Shown: positions 16,449-24,588 of the stretch, one piece after another
Layout: each line of letters begins with the position of its first letter
Position numbering within the stretch: the first letter of the stretch is position 1
Assembly: GCA_964461995.1 (NCBI GenBank)
Contig: CAYWXL010000014.1
Location: forward strand, 24,220-88,219
Direction of reading: 5' to 3'
Origin: JALSRK01 sp964461995
Lineage (GTDB): Bacteria > Acidobacteriota > Terriglobia > Bryobacterales > Bryobacteraceae
Length of the DNA stretch: 64,000 nt
The notes under the pieces: model-generated
The model's database searches: none
What the model was told of the DNA's origin: nothing
Seen by the model: only the letters and a program-made list of their open reading frames with translations
Translations under genes and position numbers: made by a program

Positions 16449-17248
16449 CCCGCATCGGGCGGCTCTTCGAGCGTCTATGTAACCAGGAGCGGCGGCCGGC
16501 GCTCATCGCCTATCTCACCGCGGGCGATCCCACGCTGGAGCGCACACCTTCGCTCGTCGCCGCCTTGGAGCGCGGCGGGGCGGATTTGATCGAGCTGGGC
16601 GTGCCGTTCTCGGACCCGGTGGCCGACGGACCGGTGATCCAGCGCGCTTCCGAGCGAGCGCTGCGGGCGGGAACGACGTTGCGCGGCGTGCTCGAGGCTG
16701 CTCGCCGCATCCGGGAATCGTCGGAGATTCCGATCCTCCTGTTCACCTATCTCAACCCTGCGTTACGGTATGGAATCGAGGTCCTGGCCCGGGACGCCGC
16801 GGAGGCGGGCATCGACGGCTGCCTGTTCACGGACCTGAGCGTCGAAGAGGCGGGCAGCTACGTTGCCGCCGTCCGCGCGCAGGGGCTGGACACGGTGTTC
16901 CTGGCCGCACCCACGAGTCCGCCGGAGCGCTTGCGCCGGGTGGCCGAGTATTCGACGGGCTTTGTTTACCTAGTTTCGCGGACCGGGGTCACCGGCGAGC
17001 GCGACTCGCTGTCGGGCGCGGTGCAGCCGCTGGTGGAGTCGATGCGTAAGATCACGGAGCTGCCGCTGGCGGTGGGATTCGGCATCTCGAGACCGGAGCA
17101 CGCCGCGGCGGTGGGGGCGCTGGCGGACGGCGTGGTGGTGGGCAGCGCTTTCGTCCGCCTCGTGGAAAGATATGCTGACGCCGCGGAGTTGGAGAGCCGC
17201 CTGGAAATGCTGGCGGGTGAACTGGCGGCGGCGTTGCCGCGAAAATGA
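16445..17248 (+). CDS. trpA: Tryptophan synthase alpha chain
   Basis: 267-residue TIM barrel. Catalytic Glu50 lies in IELGVPFSDPVADGP and Asp61 in the same motif; the phosphate-binding GFGIS and VVGSAFV segments follow. It cleaves indole-3-glycerol phosphate and passes indole to TrpB through the channel. Overlaps trpB (ATGA) and the chorismate mutase gene, whose ATG lies within its last codons. Confidence 0.96.
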   Translation: MTRIGRLFERLCNQERRPALIAYLTAGDPTLERTPSLVAALERGGADLIELGVPFSDPVADGPVIQRASERALRAGTTLRGVLEAARRIRESSEIPILLFTYLNPALRYGIEVLARDAAEAGIDGCLFTDLSVEEAGSYVAAVRAQGLDTVFLAAPTSPPERLRRVAEYSTGFVYLVSRTGVTGERDSLSGAVQPLVESMRKITELPLAVGFGISRPEHAAAVGALADGVVVGSAFVRLVERYADAAELESRLEMLAGELAAALPRK

Positions 17249-17583
17249 TGGATAGGGAAGCCGGGTTCAAACTCATTGCGGAATACCGCGACCAGATCGA
17301 CGAGCTCGATCGCGAGATCGTCCGGCTGCTGAACGAGCGCACGCGGATTGTCGAGAAGCTGGGGCGCATTAAGGAAGAACTCTCCCTGCCGGTCTACGAG
17401 CCGAAGCGCGAAGACCAGGTGTTTGAGAACATCGTCCGCTCGAATCACGGACCGCTGCCGCCGGACGCCATCAAACGGCTGTTCGAACGCATCATCGACG
17501 AGATGCGCACGCTGCAACAGGTGAACCGGCAAGCCCGCAAACAAGCAAACCAGGAGAAGCCGAAGGAGCGGCAGGAGGAATAG
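17245..17583 (+). CDS. Chorismate mutase, AroQ class
   Basis: 112 residues, all helical. The pattern IDELDREIVRLLNERTRIVEKLGRIKEE is the first helix of AroQ mutases, with the active-site Arg and Lys residues, and FERIIDEM is the last. It converts chorismate to prephenate, feeding TyrA at the end of this operon. The C-terminus carries a charged Gln/Lys/Glu tail of about 20 residues beyond the fold. It sits between trpA and DAHP synthase, so the operon controls both the entry to the shikimate route and the Trp/Tyr branches. Confidence 0.92.
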   Translation: MMDREAGFKLIAEYRDQIDELDREIVRLLNERTRIVEKLGRIKEELSLPVYEPKREDQVFENIVRSNHGPLPPDAIKRLFERIIDEMRTLQQVNRQARKQANQEKPKERQEE

Positions 17584-17589
17584 TCACCA

Positions 17590-18603
17590 ATGCTGGTTGT
17601 GATGCAAGAAGGGGCCAAGGAACCGCAGATCCAGGCGGTGATCGACCGCATGGTGTCGCTGGGTTTCACCGTTCACCGTTCCACGGGTGTCCGGCACACA
17701 GTGCTGGGCGGCGTCGGCCCGGTCGAGAACGTCGAGCCGGCGGACTTCGAGGTGATGGATGGCGTCAAGGAGTGCCACCGGATCGTATCGCCGTACAAGC
17801 TGGCGAGCCGGCATTTCCGCCCCGGGGGGACTGTCGTCAAGGTTGGCGACGTGGAGATCGGCGGGGACAAAGTAGTCATCATGGCGGGACCGTGCAGCGT
17901 GGAGAACGAGGACCAGATCGGCCGCACGGCCGAGGCGGTGGCGCGGGCGGGAGCCACGGTGCTGCGCGGCGGCGCTTTCAAGCCGCGCACCTCGCCGTAC
18001 AGTTTTCAGGGACTCGGCGAGAAGGGGCTCCGAATGCTCCGGGAGGCGGCTGACCGTCATCGTCTCAAAGTCGTCACCGAAGTGATGGACAAGGAGCAGG
18101 TCCCGATGTTCGCCGAGTACGCCGACATCCTGCAGGTCGGCGCCCGCAACATGCAGAACTACAATTTGCTGCGGCGATTGGGAGAGCTGCGCAAGCCGGT
18201 GCTGCTGAAGCGGGGTCCGGCAGCGACGATCGAGGAGCTGCTGCTGTCGGCCGAGTACATCCTCACGGGCGGCAACTACGACGTGATCCTCTGTGAGCGC
18301 GGCATTCGTACCTTCGAGAGTTACACGCGCAACACGATGGACATCTCGGCCATCCCGGTGGTGAAGAAGCTCTCGCACTTGCCCATCGTGGCGGACCCGT
18401 CGCACGGGACGGGCCGCCGCGACAAAGTGCTGCCCATGGCCCGGGCGGCGGTCGCCGCCGGCGCCGACGGCCTGCTGATCGAGGTGCACTGCGATCCGGA
18501 TCACGCTCTCAGCGACGGGGCGCAGTCGCTGTGGCCCGAGCAGTTCGCCGAGCTGATGGGACAGTTGCGCATCATCGCCCCGGCGGTGGGCAGGAAGGTG
18601 TGA
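17590..18603 (+). CDS. aroF: DAHP synthase, type I-beta with N-terminal ferredoxin-like regulatory domain
   Basis: 337 residues. Residues 1-70 form the ferredoxin-like domain (MLVVMQEGAKEPQIQAVID), which in Thermotoga-type enzymes gives feedback inhibition by Tyr/Phe. The barrel follows with VIMAGPCSVEN, LRGGAFKPRTSPYSFQG, LLKRGPAATIEELL and the metal-binding ADPSHGTGRRD. It condenses phosphoenolpyruvate and erythrose-4-phosphate in the first shikimate step. It starts 6 bp after the mutase stop; such mutase/DAHP synthase neighbours often form a complex, which may apply here. Confidence 0.94.
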   Translation: MLVVMQEGAKEPQIQAVIDRMVSLGFTVHRSTGVRHTVLGGVGPVENVEPADFEVMDGVKECHRIVSPYKLASRHFRPGGTVVKVGDVEIGGDKVVIMAGPCSVENEDQIGRTAEAVARAGATVLRGGAFKPRTSPYSFQGLGEKGLRMLREAADRHRLKVVTEVMDKEQVPMFAEYADILQVGARNMQNYNLLRRLGELRKPVLLKRGPAATIEELLLSAEYILTGGNYDVILCERGIRTFESYTRNTMDISAIPVVKKLSHLPIVADPSHGTGRRDKVLPMARAAVAAGADGLLIEVHCDPDHALSDGAQSLWPEQFAELMGQLRIIAPAVGRKV

Positions 18604-18658
18604 CGGCGGCGGGCGCGGGACGGGCACGCGAGGAACCGGGCAGAATGAGGCGCACAAA

Positions 18659-19510
18659 GTGAAGACGGTCGCCATCGTGGGGGTGGGACTCATCGGGGGC
18701 TCCTTCGCGCTCGCCCTGCGGAAAGCGGGTTTCACTGGACGCATCGTCGGCGTCAGCTCGCCGCGCACGGTGGAGGAAGCCTTGCGCCTGGGCGTGATCG
18801 ACGAGGCCCAGCCGCTTGAACAGGCGGCGGCGGAAAGCGATTTGGTCTATCTCTCCCAGCCGATCCGCCGGATCCTGGAGACGATCGAGCGGCTCGACGC
18901 GCATCTGAAGCCAGGATGTCTGGTCACCGACGCGGGCAGCACGAAGCGGGCGATCGTGGAACGGGCGCGGCGCCACATCCGCCGGGGGCGGTTTCTGGGC
19001 GGACACCCGATGGCGGGTAAAGAGAGCCGCGGGGTGGCGGCGGCCGAGGCGGAGCTATTCGCCGGGCGCCCCTACGTCTTCACCCCACTCGAAGCGGGCG
19101 ACATGGAGGCCGCGCGGGTGCGGGAATTCCGGGAATGGGTCGAGAAGACCGGCGCGCGGCCCGTGGTGCTGGACGCCGCCGAGCACGACCGGCTGGTGGC
19201 CTATGTCTCCCACCTGCCGCAGTTGCTCTCCACGGCGCTGGCCTCGACGCTGGCAGCGGAAGCCAAGCGCCGCCCGATCGAAAAGCTGAGCGGCCCGGGC
19301 CTGCTCGACATGACGCGGCTGGCGCTGAGCCCCTGGGAGATCTGGGAGGACATCATCGCCACCAACCAGGACTACATCGCCGAGGCGCTGGATTCCTACA
19401 TCGATAAGCTGAAAGCGGTGCGGGACAGCCTCGATTCGCCCGCCGTGCGTGATGAATTCGCCTCGGCGAACGCCTTGGCGGCAAGACTGCGGCCCCAGAA
19501 AACCCCTTAA
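18659..19510 (+). CDS. tyrA: Prephenate dehydrogenase
   Basis: 283 residues from a GTG at 18659. The Rossmann motif GVGLIGGSFALALRKAG opens the protein; GGHPMAGKE and SHLPQLLSTALAS are the family's substrate-binding segments. It oxidises prephenate to 4-hydroxyphenylpyruvate on the way to tyrosine. No ACT domain is fused. Last gene of the trp/aro run, 55 bp after DAHP synthase; the sigma-54 activator that follows has its own strong promoter starting only 7 bp after the stop. Confidence 0.94.
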   Translation: MKTVAIVGVGLIGGSFALALRKAGFTGRIVGVSSPRTVEEALRLGVIDEAQPLEQAAAESDLVYLSQPIRRILETIERLDAHLKPGCLVTDAGSTKRAIVERARRHIRRGRFLGGHPMAGKESRGVAAAEAELFAGRPYVFTPLEAGDMEAARVREFREWVEKTGARPVVLDAAEHDRLVAYVSHLPQLLSTALASTLAAEAKRRPIEKLSGPGLLDMTRLALSPWEIWEDIIATNQDYIAEALDSYIDKLKAVRDSLDSPAVRDEFASANALAARLRPQKTP

Positions 19511-19516
19511 TCTCGC

Positions 19517-19545
19517 TTGACATTGCGGTGTTCTCCCCGTCTAAT
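19517..19545 (+). promoter_or_regulatory. Strong sigma-70 promoter of the FHA-type activator
   Basis: -35 TTGACA (19517-19522), 17-bp spacer, -10 TCTAAT (19540-19545). It is the best consensus match in the window. Predicted start near 19552, giving a leader of about 230 nt before the ATG at 19784. Confidence 0.75.
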
Positions 19546-19687
19546 GGGAGGTAACGGAAGGCCGTGGGCGAACGGCAGTCCACACCGGGCCGGAGGGTTG
19601 ACCGCCGGCACGGACGTGAAAATACTCAGCTCCACCCAAGACCGCGGCCGCCCTATCATTCGGCTCGAGCTGACCCGGAAAGTTTGC

Positions 19688-19742
19688 TCACCAAGGGCTG
19701 ACGAGCCGGTTTCGCCCCTGCCCGTCCCTAAGGAGGTGAGGG
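19688..19742 (+). promoter_or_regulatory. Perfect Shine-Dalgarno that can be masked by an upstream pairing
   Basis: TAAGGAGGTGA (19729-19739) is a full anti-SD match, 6 nt before the mini-ORF start. GGTGAG (19735-19740) can pair with CTCACC (19688-19693), and GGG (19696-19698) with CCC (19726-19728) inside it, hiding the site. It may act as an on/off translation switch; this is inference from pairing alone. Confidence 0.45.
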
Positions 19743-19787
19743 ATGCCGAGACTCGCTGCACCGGCCAAGTGCGGAGACTCTCCATGA
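19743..19787 (+). CDS. Candidate 14-aa leader peptide coupled to the activator gene
   Basis: ATG at 19743 has the best ribosome site in the window and codes MPRLAAPAKCGDSP, ending with TGA that overlaps the ATG of the activator (ATGA at 19784-19787). The activator itself has no good site of its own, so its translation would depend on this mini-ORF. The peptide sequence shows no run of a regulatory amino acid. Confidence 0.5.
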   Translation: MPRLAAPAKCGDSP

Positions 19788-21703
19788 AACCCTGCCTGGT
19801 GGTGCTCGACGGACCGCTACAGGGGAGCATTTTCCCGGTGCGGGAGGCCGGCTGTGTCATCGGGCGCGACACCGGAGCTGATATCCGGATTGACGACCCG
19901 TCGATATCCAGGCGCCACTGCCTCGTGCACCGGGACAAAGACGATGCGGTGGAGGTTGTAGATGAGGGCAGCCGGAACGGCACCTTTGTGAACGGCATGC
20001 CGGTGGCCCGTCACAGGCTCGAGCATGGCGACGAGTTGCGGCTGGGGATATCGCTGCACCTGGTGTTTCTGAGTCGTGAACCGGACGCCGAGCCGGAAGA
20101 CGCCGGCTCGACCGCCGGCCAGGCCGGGCCGCCGTCACCCGTGGTGGTGCGCAGCTCCCCGGCGGACCTGTTGAACCCTAAGTTGGGACGCTCGGCGCCG
20201 ACTGCCGTAACGCTTGGGCAGATCGTCCCCAGCCTGCGGGCTCTCTTCCAAGTGACTGCCGAGGCGCGCGGCTCAAGGGGGCTGAAGGAACTCACGCGGA
20301 ATCTGCTCCAGGCGGTGGGCGACGCGATTCCCGTCACCGAGGCAAGTCTGACGTTCTTCGACGATGCGTTTGGAGTCGAGTGGCGCTGTGTGTGGACGCG
20401 CGAGGCGGACCATACTCAGGAAATCGCGCCGCCGGTGGAGCTGGTTCGGGAGGCCATCAGGGACGACGTGGCGATTCTTGGCAATGCTCCGGGCCGAGCG
20501 GCAAGGAGCGGAGCGTCGCAGCCTGCCGGGGAAGCCGAGACATTCTTGCTGGCGCCAGTCCATGTCGCTGAGGGGTCGCACGCCGTGCTGTATGCCGCCG
20601 CTAGGCGAGCAACAGTGGCGTTCAGCCAGGAGGATCTGCAGTTCATCACCGCTGTTGCCGCCATCGCCGGGCCGGGGTTGGACACGGCGATGCGGAGGGA
20701 ACTCTTGGCCGCCGGCGAATGCCGCCTGATTGACGAGTGTCTCGCGGCCCACGCCATGATCGGTGAGAGTCCGGCGATGGTTGCCGTCTACCGGTTCGTG
20801 GAGAAGGCCGCATGGGTCGGCTCCAACGTGCTGATCACCGGAGAGAGCGGGACCGGCAAGGAGCTTGTGGCCCGGGCGATTCACGACAGAGGTTCCCGCT
20901 CGGGCAAACCGTGGATCGCGGTGAACTGCGCGGCGCTGCCGGAGCCATTGCTCGAAAGCGAGCTGTTCGGCCATGAGCGCGGGGCCTTTACCGGGGCGGT
21001 GGTTCGGAAGCATGGGAAGTTCGAGGTGGCATCAGGCGGTACCTTGTTTCTCGACGAGATCGCAGACATGAGCCCCTCACTTCAGGCCAAGTTGCTTCGG
21101 GCGTTACAAGAGGGCGAGTTCGACCGTGTCGGCGGCACGCGTCCGGTGAAGGTGGATGTGCGGGTGATCGCCGCCACCAACTCGGACCTGTCGGCCGCTG
21201 TGCAGAAGGGCCTCTTCCGCCGGGATCTCTTCTTCCGGCTGAATGTCCTGCCGGTTCGCGTGCCGGCGCTGCGGGAGCGGCGCGAAGACATCCCGCTGTT
21301 GGCCCAATACTTCGTCGCCCACTACAGCGCCGTGGTCGGACGCCGCATCACCGGCATTTCGCGGAGCGCCTTGCGCTCGCTGATGCGGCACGATTGGCCG
21401 GGGAACGTAAGGGAACTGCAGAACGCGATTGAGCGGGCGGTGGCGCTGGGGGCCACGCCCGAGGTTCTCTCCGAGGACTTGCCGGAGGAGATCCATTGCT
21501 CCGCCGCACACTCATCCGAAGAGGCGGAAGCCGGCTACCATCGCGCGGTGCGGGAAGCCAAACAGGCGATCGTGACGGATGCGATCTCCCGGGCCGGGGG
21601 GAACCAGGCGGAAGCGGCGCGGCGGTTGGGGCTGAATCCGACCTATCTCTCACGGTTGGTGAAACAGCTCGGACTGAGAAAGGTCTCCGACGGCGCCCGA
21701 TGA
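19784..21703 (+). CDS. Sigma-54-dependent activator with FHA and GAF-like sensor domains
   Basis: 639 residues. FHA domain (about 1-97: VIGRDT, SISRRH at 41-45, SRNGTFVNG at 63-71) that binds phosphothreonine; GAF-like domain (about 150-310); AAA+ domain with Walker A GESGTGKE (353-360), sigma-54-contacting GAFTGA (400-405) and Walker B LFLDEIA (421-427); Fis-type HTH at the C-terminus (NQAEAARRLGLNPTYLSRLVKQLG). The FHA domain points to control by Ser/Thr kinases rather than by a response-regulator phosphate. The likely target is the convergent secreted-protein gene, whose promoter looks sigma-54-type. The frame stays open upstream to 19517, but that would ignore the leader. Confidence 0.92.
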   Translation: MKPCLVVLDGPLQGSIFPVREAGCVIGRDTGADIRIDDPSISRRHCLVHRDKDDAVEVVDEGSRNGTFVNGMPVARHRLEHGDELRLGISLHLVFLSREPDAEPEDAGSTAGQAGPPSPVVVRSSPADLLNPKLGRSAPTAVTLGQIVPSLRALFQVTAEARGSRGLKELTRNLLQAVGDAIPVTEASLTFFDDAFGVEWRCVWTREADHTQEIAPPVELVREAIRDDVAILGNAPGRAARSGASQPAGEAETFLLAPVHVAEGSHAVLYAAARRATVAFSQEDLQFITAVAAIAGPGLDTAMRRELLAAGECRLIDECLAAHAMIGESPAMVAVYRFVEKAAWVGSNVLITGESGTGKELVARAIHDRGSRSGKPWIAVNCAALPEPLLESELFGHERGAFTGAVVRKHGKFEVASGGTLFLDEIADMSPSLQAKLLRALQEGEFDRVGGTRPVKVDVRVIAATNSDLSAAVQKGLFRRDLFFRLNVLPVRVPALRERREDIPLLAQYFVAHYSAVVGRRITGISRSALRSLMRHDWPGNVRELQNAIERAVALGATPEVLSEDLPEEIHCSAAHSSEEAEAGYHRAVREAKQAIVTDAISRAGGNQAEAARRLGLNPTYLSRLVKQLGLRKVSDGAR

Positions 21704-21728
21704 AAAAGCCCGGCCGGAAGACCGGCCG
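21703..21728 (-). terminator. Rho-independent terminator of the secreted-protein gene
   Basis: On the minus strand: CGGCCGG, loop TCTT, CCGGCCG, then GGC and five T (plus-strand A-run 21703-21707). The stem (21711-21728) is perfect over 7 bp. It lies between two convergent genes. Confidence 0.8.
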
Positions 21729-21747
21729 AGCTTCGGATTCAGCCTCC

Positions 21748-22182
21748 TCAGTTCCCGCCGGCGCTTTGCCGTTGCGTCGTCCGCAGGATTGCGAGAACCA
21801 CCTTCTGCGGCTTGGTTCCGGAAGCCATGAGTTCCTTCTCTTGTTTCGAGACGAAGGCCTCGCAGCCTTTCGTCCCCCACTCGACCGCTGCCAGGAAATA
21901 GGCGCTGCCGTAGCGGTTGAAGACAAGCTTGGGGCTGGCCTCGCCGCCGGAACGGCTCCAGTTGCGGACGCCCAGATAGGCTCCCGTAAGCCGGCCTTCG
22001 TTCATGATCTTCAGCACGGCCGGAGAGCCGTCCTCATGGCTGATCCTGTACACGCCGGCGGAGAGAACCTTTCCTTCGATCGTGAAGTCAAAAGGCACTT
22101 GGGCGATCAGAGCCTCTTGGGCGGTGACCGCCGGAGCCAGCAACGCCGCCATGCCGGCGGCGCAAACGATTGTCCGAAACAT
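21748..22182 (-). CDS. Secreted acidobacterial protein, candidate sigma-54 target
   Basis: 144 residues from the ATG at 22182, which has AGGAGGG upstream; longer in-frame starts to 22302 are not supported. Signal peptide (1-21, ending VTAQ), then a beta-rich domain with the line VPFDFTIEGKVLSAGVYRI, an LVFNRYGSAYFLAAVEWGT strand and a charged KQEKELM segment. I recognise the pattern from many single-domain secreted proteins of Acidobacteria but know no function. It ends at a strong terminator and is convergent with the FHA-type activator. Confidence 0.75.
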   Translation of the reverse strand: MFRTIVCAAGMAALLAPAVTAQEALIAQVPFDFTIEGKVLSAGVYRISHEDGSPAVLKIMNEGRLTGAYLGVRNWSRSGGEASPKLVFNRYGSAYFLAAVEWGTKGCEAFVSKQEKELMASGTKPQKVVLAILRTTQRQSAGGN

Positions 22183-22267
22183 ACTTTCTACCCTCCTGTC
22201 CGCCGCCTCGGGTCTGCGCCTCCCCATGTCAGGCGAGAGAGTCACCAAGGCGGCTTGTCTTGTGGGT

Positions 22268-22285
22268 TGCATTCCTGCGGCCAAA
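22268..22285 (-). promoter_or_regulatory. Sigma-54-like -24/-12 promoter
   Basis: Minus strand reads TTTGGCCGC, then AGGA, then ATGCA: GG and GC are exactly 10 nt apart, with TTGGC at -24 and TGCA at -12. Transcription would start near 22257, about 75 nt before the ATG at 22182. Compare consensus TTGGCACG-N4-TTGCA. Confidence 0.5.
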
Positions 22286-22470
22286 CGGAACCGTCGCCGC
22301 AACCGATCGGATCAAAAGGAGATAACACTTGGCGCGCCCCTTCTCACGGGGGATCGTGTCGCCGGATTCGATAAGGTCCTTGTCGTTTCCGGCAAGCCGG
22401 AGCGGTGGCGGGCTTCCGGGCCGCGAGTCCGGAGCGCGTTGCTGGAAGGGGGCGGATCCGGCGAACCCTT

Positions 22471-22476
22471 TACAAT
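22471..22476 (+). promoter_or_regulatory. -10-like TACAAT before purS
   Basis: TACAAT ends 9 nt before the ATG at 22486; no Shine-Dalgarno intervenes, so a leaderless transcript is likely. Confidence 0.5.
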
Positions 22477-22485
22477 AGAAGACTC

Positions 22486-22731
22486 ATGAAGGCGCGCGTA
22501 TATGTTTCTTACAAGGAGACGGTGCTCGACCCCCAAGGCAAGACCGTCTGCTCCGCCCTCCAGAGCCTCGGATACTCGGACATCCTCGACGTCCGCCAGG
22601 GAAAGTTTTTTGAGATCACGCTCAAGGACGGCGCCGACCCGGAGAGCGCCCGCAAGCAGATCGAGGAGGCCGCCCACGAAGTCCTGGCTAACCCGGTGAT
22701 CGAGGATTACCGGGTGGAGTTCCTCGACTGA
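22486..22731 (+). CDS. purS: Phosphoribosylformylglycinamidine synthase subunit PurS
   Basis: 81 residues, the normal PurS length. Typical segments are VLDPQGKTVCSALQSLGY, VRQGKFFEI and the C-terminal NPVIEDYRVEF. PurS is the small subunit joining PurL and PurQ in the fourth purine step. Here purQ and purL are not adjacent: the next gene, 6 bp on, is glmS, which also uses glutamine. The operon purS-glmS-yjbQ is unusual. The ATG is chosen because it fits the family's N-terminus (KARVYVSYKE). Confidence 0.93.
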   Translation: MKARVYVSYKETVLDPQGKTVCSALQSLGYSDILDVRQGKFFEITLKDGADPESARKQIEEAAHEVLANPVIEDYRVEFLD

Positions 22732-22737
22732 CGGACT

Positions 22738-24588
22738 ATGTGCGGAATCATCGGCTACGTCGGCAAGCGCAGGGCAGTGCCCATCCTGCTGGACGGCTTG
22801 CGGCGGCTGGAATACCGAGGTTATGATTCAGCCGGCGTTGCGGTAGTGAGCGCTGACGGCCGCCTCGAAGTGCGGCGGGCCAAAGGCAAGCTGCCTCAAC
22901 TGGAAGAGTCGTTGCTCAATGACCCGATCGACGGGATTTTCGGCATCGGACACACCCGATGGGCCACCCACGGCCGTCCCAGCGAGGAAAACGCCCACCC
23001 CCACCAGGATTGTCACGGCGACGTCGTCGTCGTCCAGAACGGCATCATCGAGAACTACGTCGCGCTGAGGGAAGAACTCGAACGTCAGGGACACCGCTTC
23101 CAGTCGGAGACCGACACGGAGGTGATCGCCCACCTGGTGGAGCAGTATTACGGCGGCGACCTGGTAGAAGCGGTGCGCAAGGCGGTGCCGCGGCTGCAGG
23201 GCATATTCGTCTTCGGCATCTTGTCGCGCAAAGAACCTCAAAAGATCGTCGCCGTGCGGTCGGGACCGCCGGCGGTGATCGGCCTCGGTAAAGACGAATA
23301 CTTCCTTGCGTCGGACGTTCCGGCGATCCTGGGCCACACCCGAGACATGATTTTCCTCGCCGACGGGGATCTTGCGGTATTGACTCCCGAGGGCGTCACG
23401 TTGACGGATCTGGAGGGCCGGCCGATCACGCGCGAAGTTCGCCGCATCTCGTGGGATCCCATCATGGCCGAGAAGGGCGGCTACAAGCATTTCATGCTCA
23501 AGGAGATCTTCGAGCAGCCGCGGGCCGTGAGGGATACCCTGGTCGGCCGCCTCAGCCACGGGTCCGGCAAGATCTTCATTGGCGAGATGGACCTCAGCGC
23601 CGATGAGCTGCGCGCTTTCGAATCGATCAAGATCGTTGCCTGCGGGACGAGCTGGCATGCGGGACTGGCCGGCAAATTCATGATCGAGCAACTGGCGCGG
23701 CTGCCCGTCGAGGTGGACTACGGCAGCGAGTTCCGCTACCGGGACCCCATCCTGGACGAGCGGACGCTGACGGTCCTGATCTCGCAGTCCGGGGAAACTG
23801 CGGACACGTTAGCCGCCCAGCGCGAGGCGAGACGGAAAGGCTCAAAGACGCTGGCGATCTGCAACGTGATGGGGTCGATGCTGACCCGCGAGGCCGACGG
23901 AACTTTGATGACCCACGCCGGCCCGGAGATCGGCGTGGCATCCACCAAAGCTTTCACGTGCCAGCTAGCCGCCCTCTTCCTGCTTGCCATGAGGCTCGGG
24001 CAGGTGCGGGGCTGTCTGAACGAGGCCGCTTCCCGCCGGCTGGTGGCCGAGTTGATCGGGATACCGGGGAAACTCGAGACGGTCCTGTCCAAGGATCCGC
24101 AGTACCGTGAGCTGGCCCGGCGGCTGTTCCGTTCCCGGGACTTCCTTTTCCTGGGCCGGGGGATCCATTACCCGATTGCGCTGGAAGGCGCGCTGAAGCT
24201 GAAAGAGATCTCTTACATCCACGCTGAGGGGTATCCGGCCGGGGAGATGAAACACGGGCCGAACGCGCTGATCGACGAGAACCTGCCGGTGGTGGTGATC
24301 GCCACCCGCAACGGCTCCGAGGCGAGCCGGTTGCGATACGAGAAGACGGTGGCCAACATTCAGGAGGTCAAGGCGCGGGGCGGCATGGTCGTGGCCGTGG
24401 CTTGCGAGGGTGACGAAGGCCTGGCCTCCCAGGTCGATTACGCCCTGTTCGTTCCGCCGGCCACGGAACTCTTGTTGCCGATCCTGGAGGTGGTCCCGTT
24501 GCAATTGTTGGCCTACCACGTGGCGGTTCGTCTGGGATGTGACGTCGATCAGCCGCGCAATCTGGCCAAGAGCGTGACGGTGGAATGA
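22738..24588 (+). CDS. glmS: Glutamine-fructose-6-phosphate aminotransferase
   Basis: 616 residues. The N-terminal class-II glutaminase domain begins MCGIIGYVG with Cys2 as nucleophile, followed by RRLEYRGYDSAG and GHTRWATHG. Two SIS domains hold the isomerase site (CGTSWHAG, SQSGETADT, ASTKAFT and the final LAKSVTVE). It makes glucosamine-6-phosphate for peptidoglycan and surface sugars, the same precursor pool used by the wecB product in this window. No glmS ribozyme is seen upstream, as purS is only 6 bp away. Confidence 0.97.
   Translation: MCGIIGYVGKRRAVPILLDGLRRLEYRGYDSAGVAVVSADGRLEVRRAKGKLPQLEESLLNDPIDGIFGIGHTRWATHGRPSEENAHPHQDCHGDVVVVQNGIIENYVALREELERQGHRFQSETDTEVIAHLVEQYYGGDLVEAVRKAVPRLQGIFVFGILSRKEPQKIVAVRSGPPAVIGLGKDEYFLASDVPAILGHTRDMIFLADGDLAVLTPEGVTLTDLEGRPITREVRRISWDPIMAEKGGYKHFMLKEIFEQPRAVRDTLVGRLSHGSGKIFIGEMDLSADELRAFESIKIVACGTSWHAGLAGKFMIEQLARLPVEVDYGSEFRYRDPILDERTLTVLISQSGETADTLAAQREARRKGSKTLAICNVMGSMLTREADGTLMTHAGPEIGVASTKAFTCQLAALFLLAMRLGQVRGCLNEAASRRLVAELIGIPGKLETVLSKDPQYRELARRLFRSRDFLFLGRGIHYPIALEGALKLKEISYIHAEGYPAGEMKHGPNALIDENLPVVVIATRNGSEASRLRYEKTVANIQEVKARGGMVVAVACEGDEGLASQVDYALFVPPATELLLPILEVVPLQLLAYHVAVRLGCDVDQPRNLAKSVTVE

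Larger units (their letters stand above)
22183..22485. other. Divergent intergenic region between the secreted protein and purS
   Basis: 303 bp. It holds the sigma-54-like element at 22268-22285 (minus) and the purS -10 box at 22471-22476. An AAGGAG at about 22317 is not followed by a start codon in a sensible frame. No other feature seen. Confidence 0.5.

Noticed and set aside
19517..19783. N-terminal extension of the sigma-54 activator from 19517
   Set aside because: Begins inside the -35 box and gives no conserved residues before the FHA domain; the leader ORF and ATG at 19784 fit better.
22183..22737. glmS ribozyme upstream of glmS
   Set aside because: purS lies 6 bp upstream of glmS and no ribozyme core was seen.
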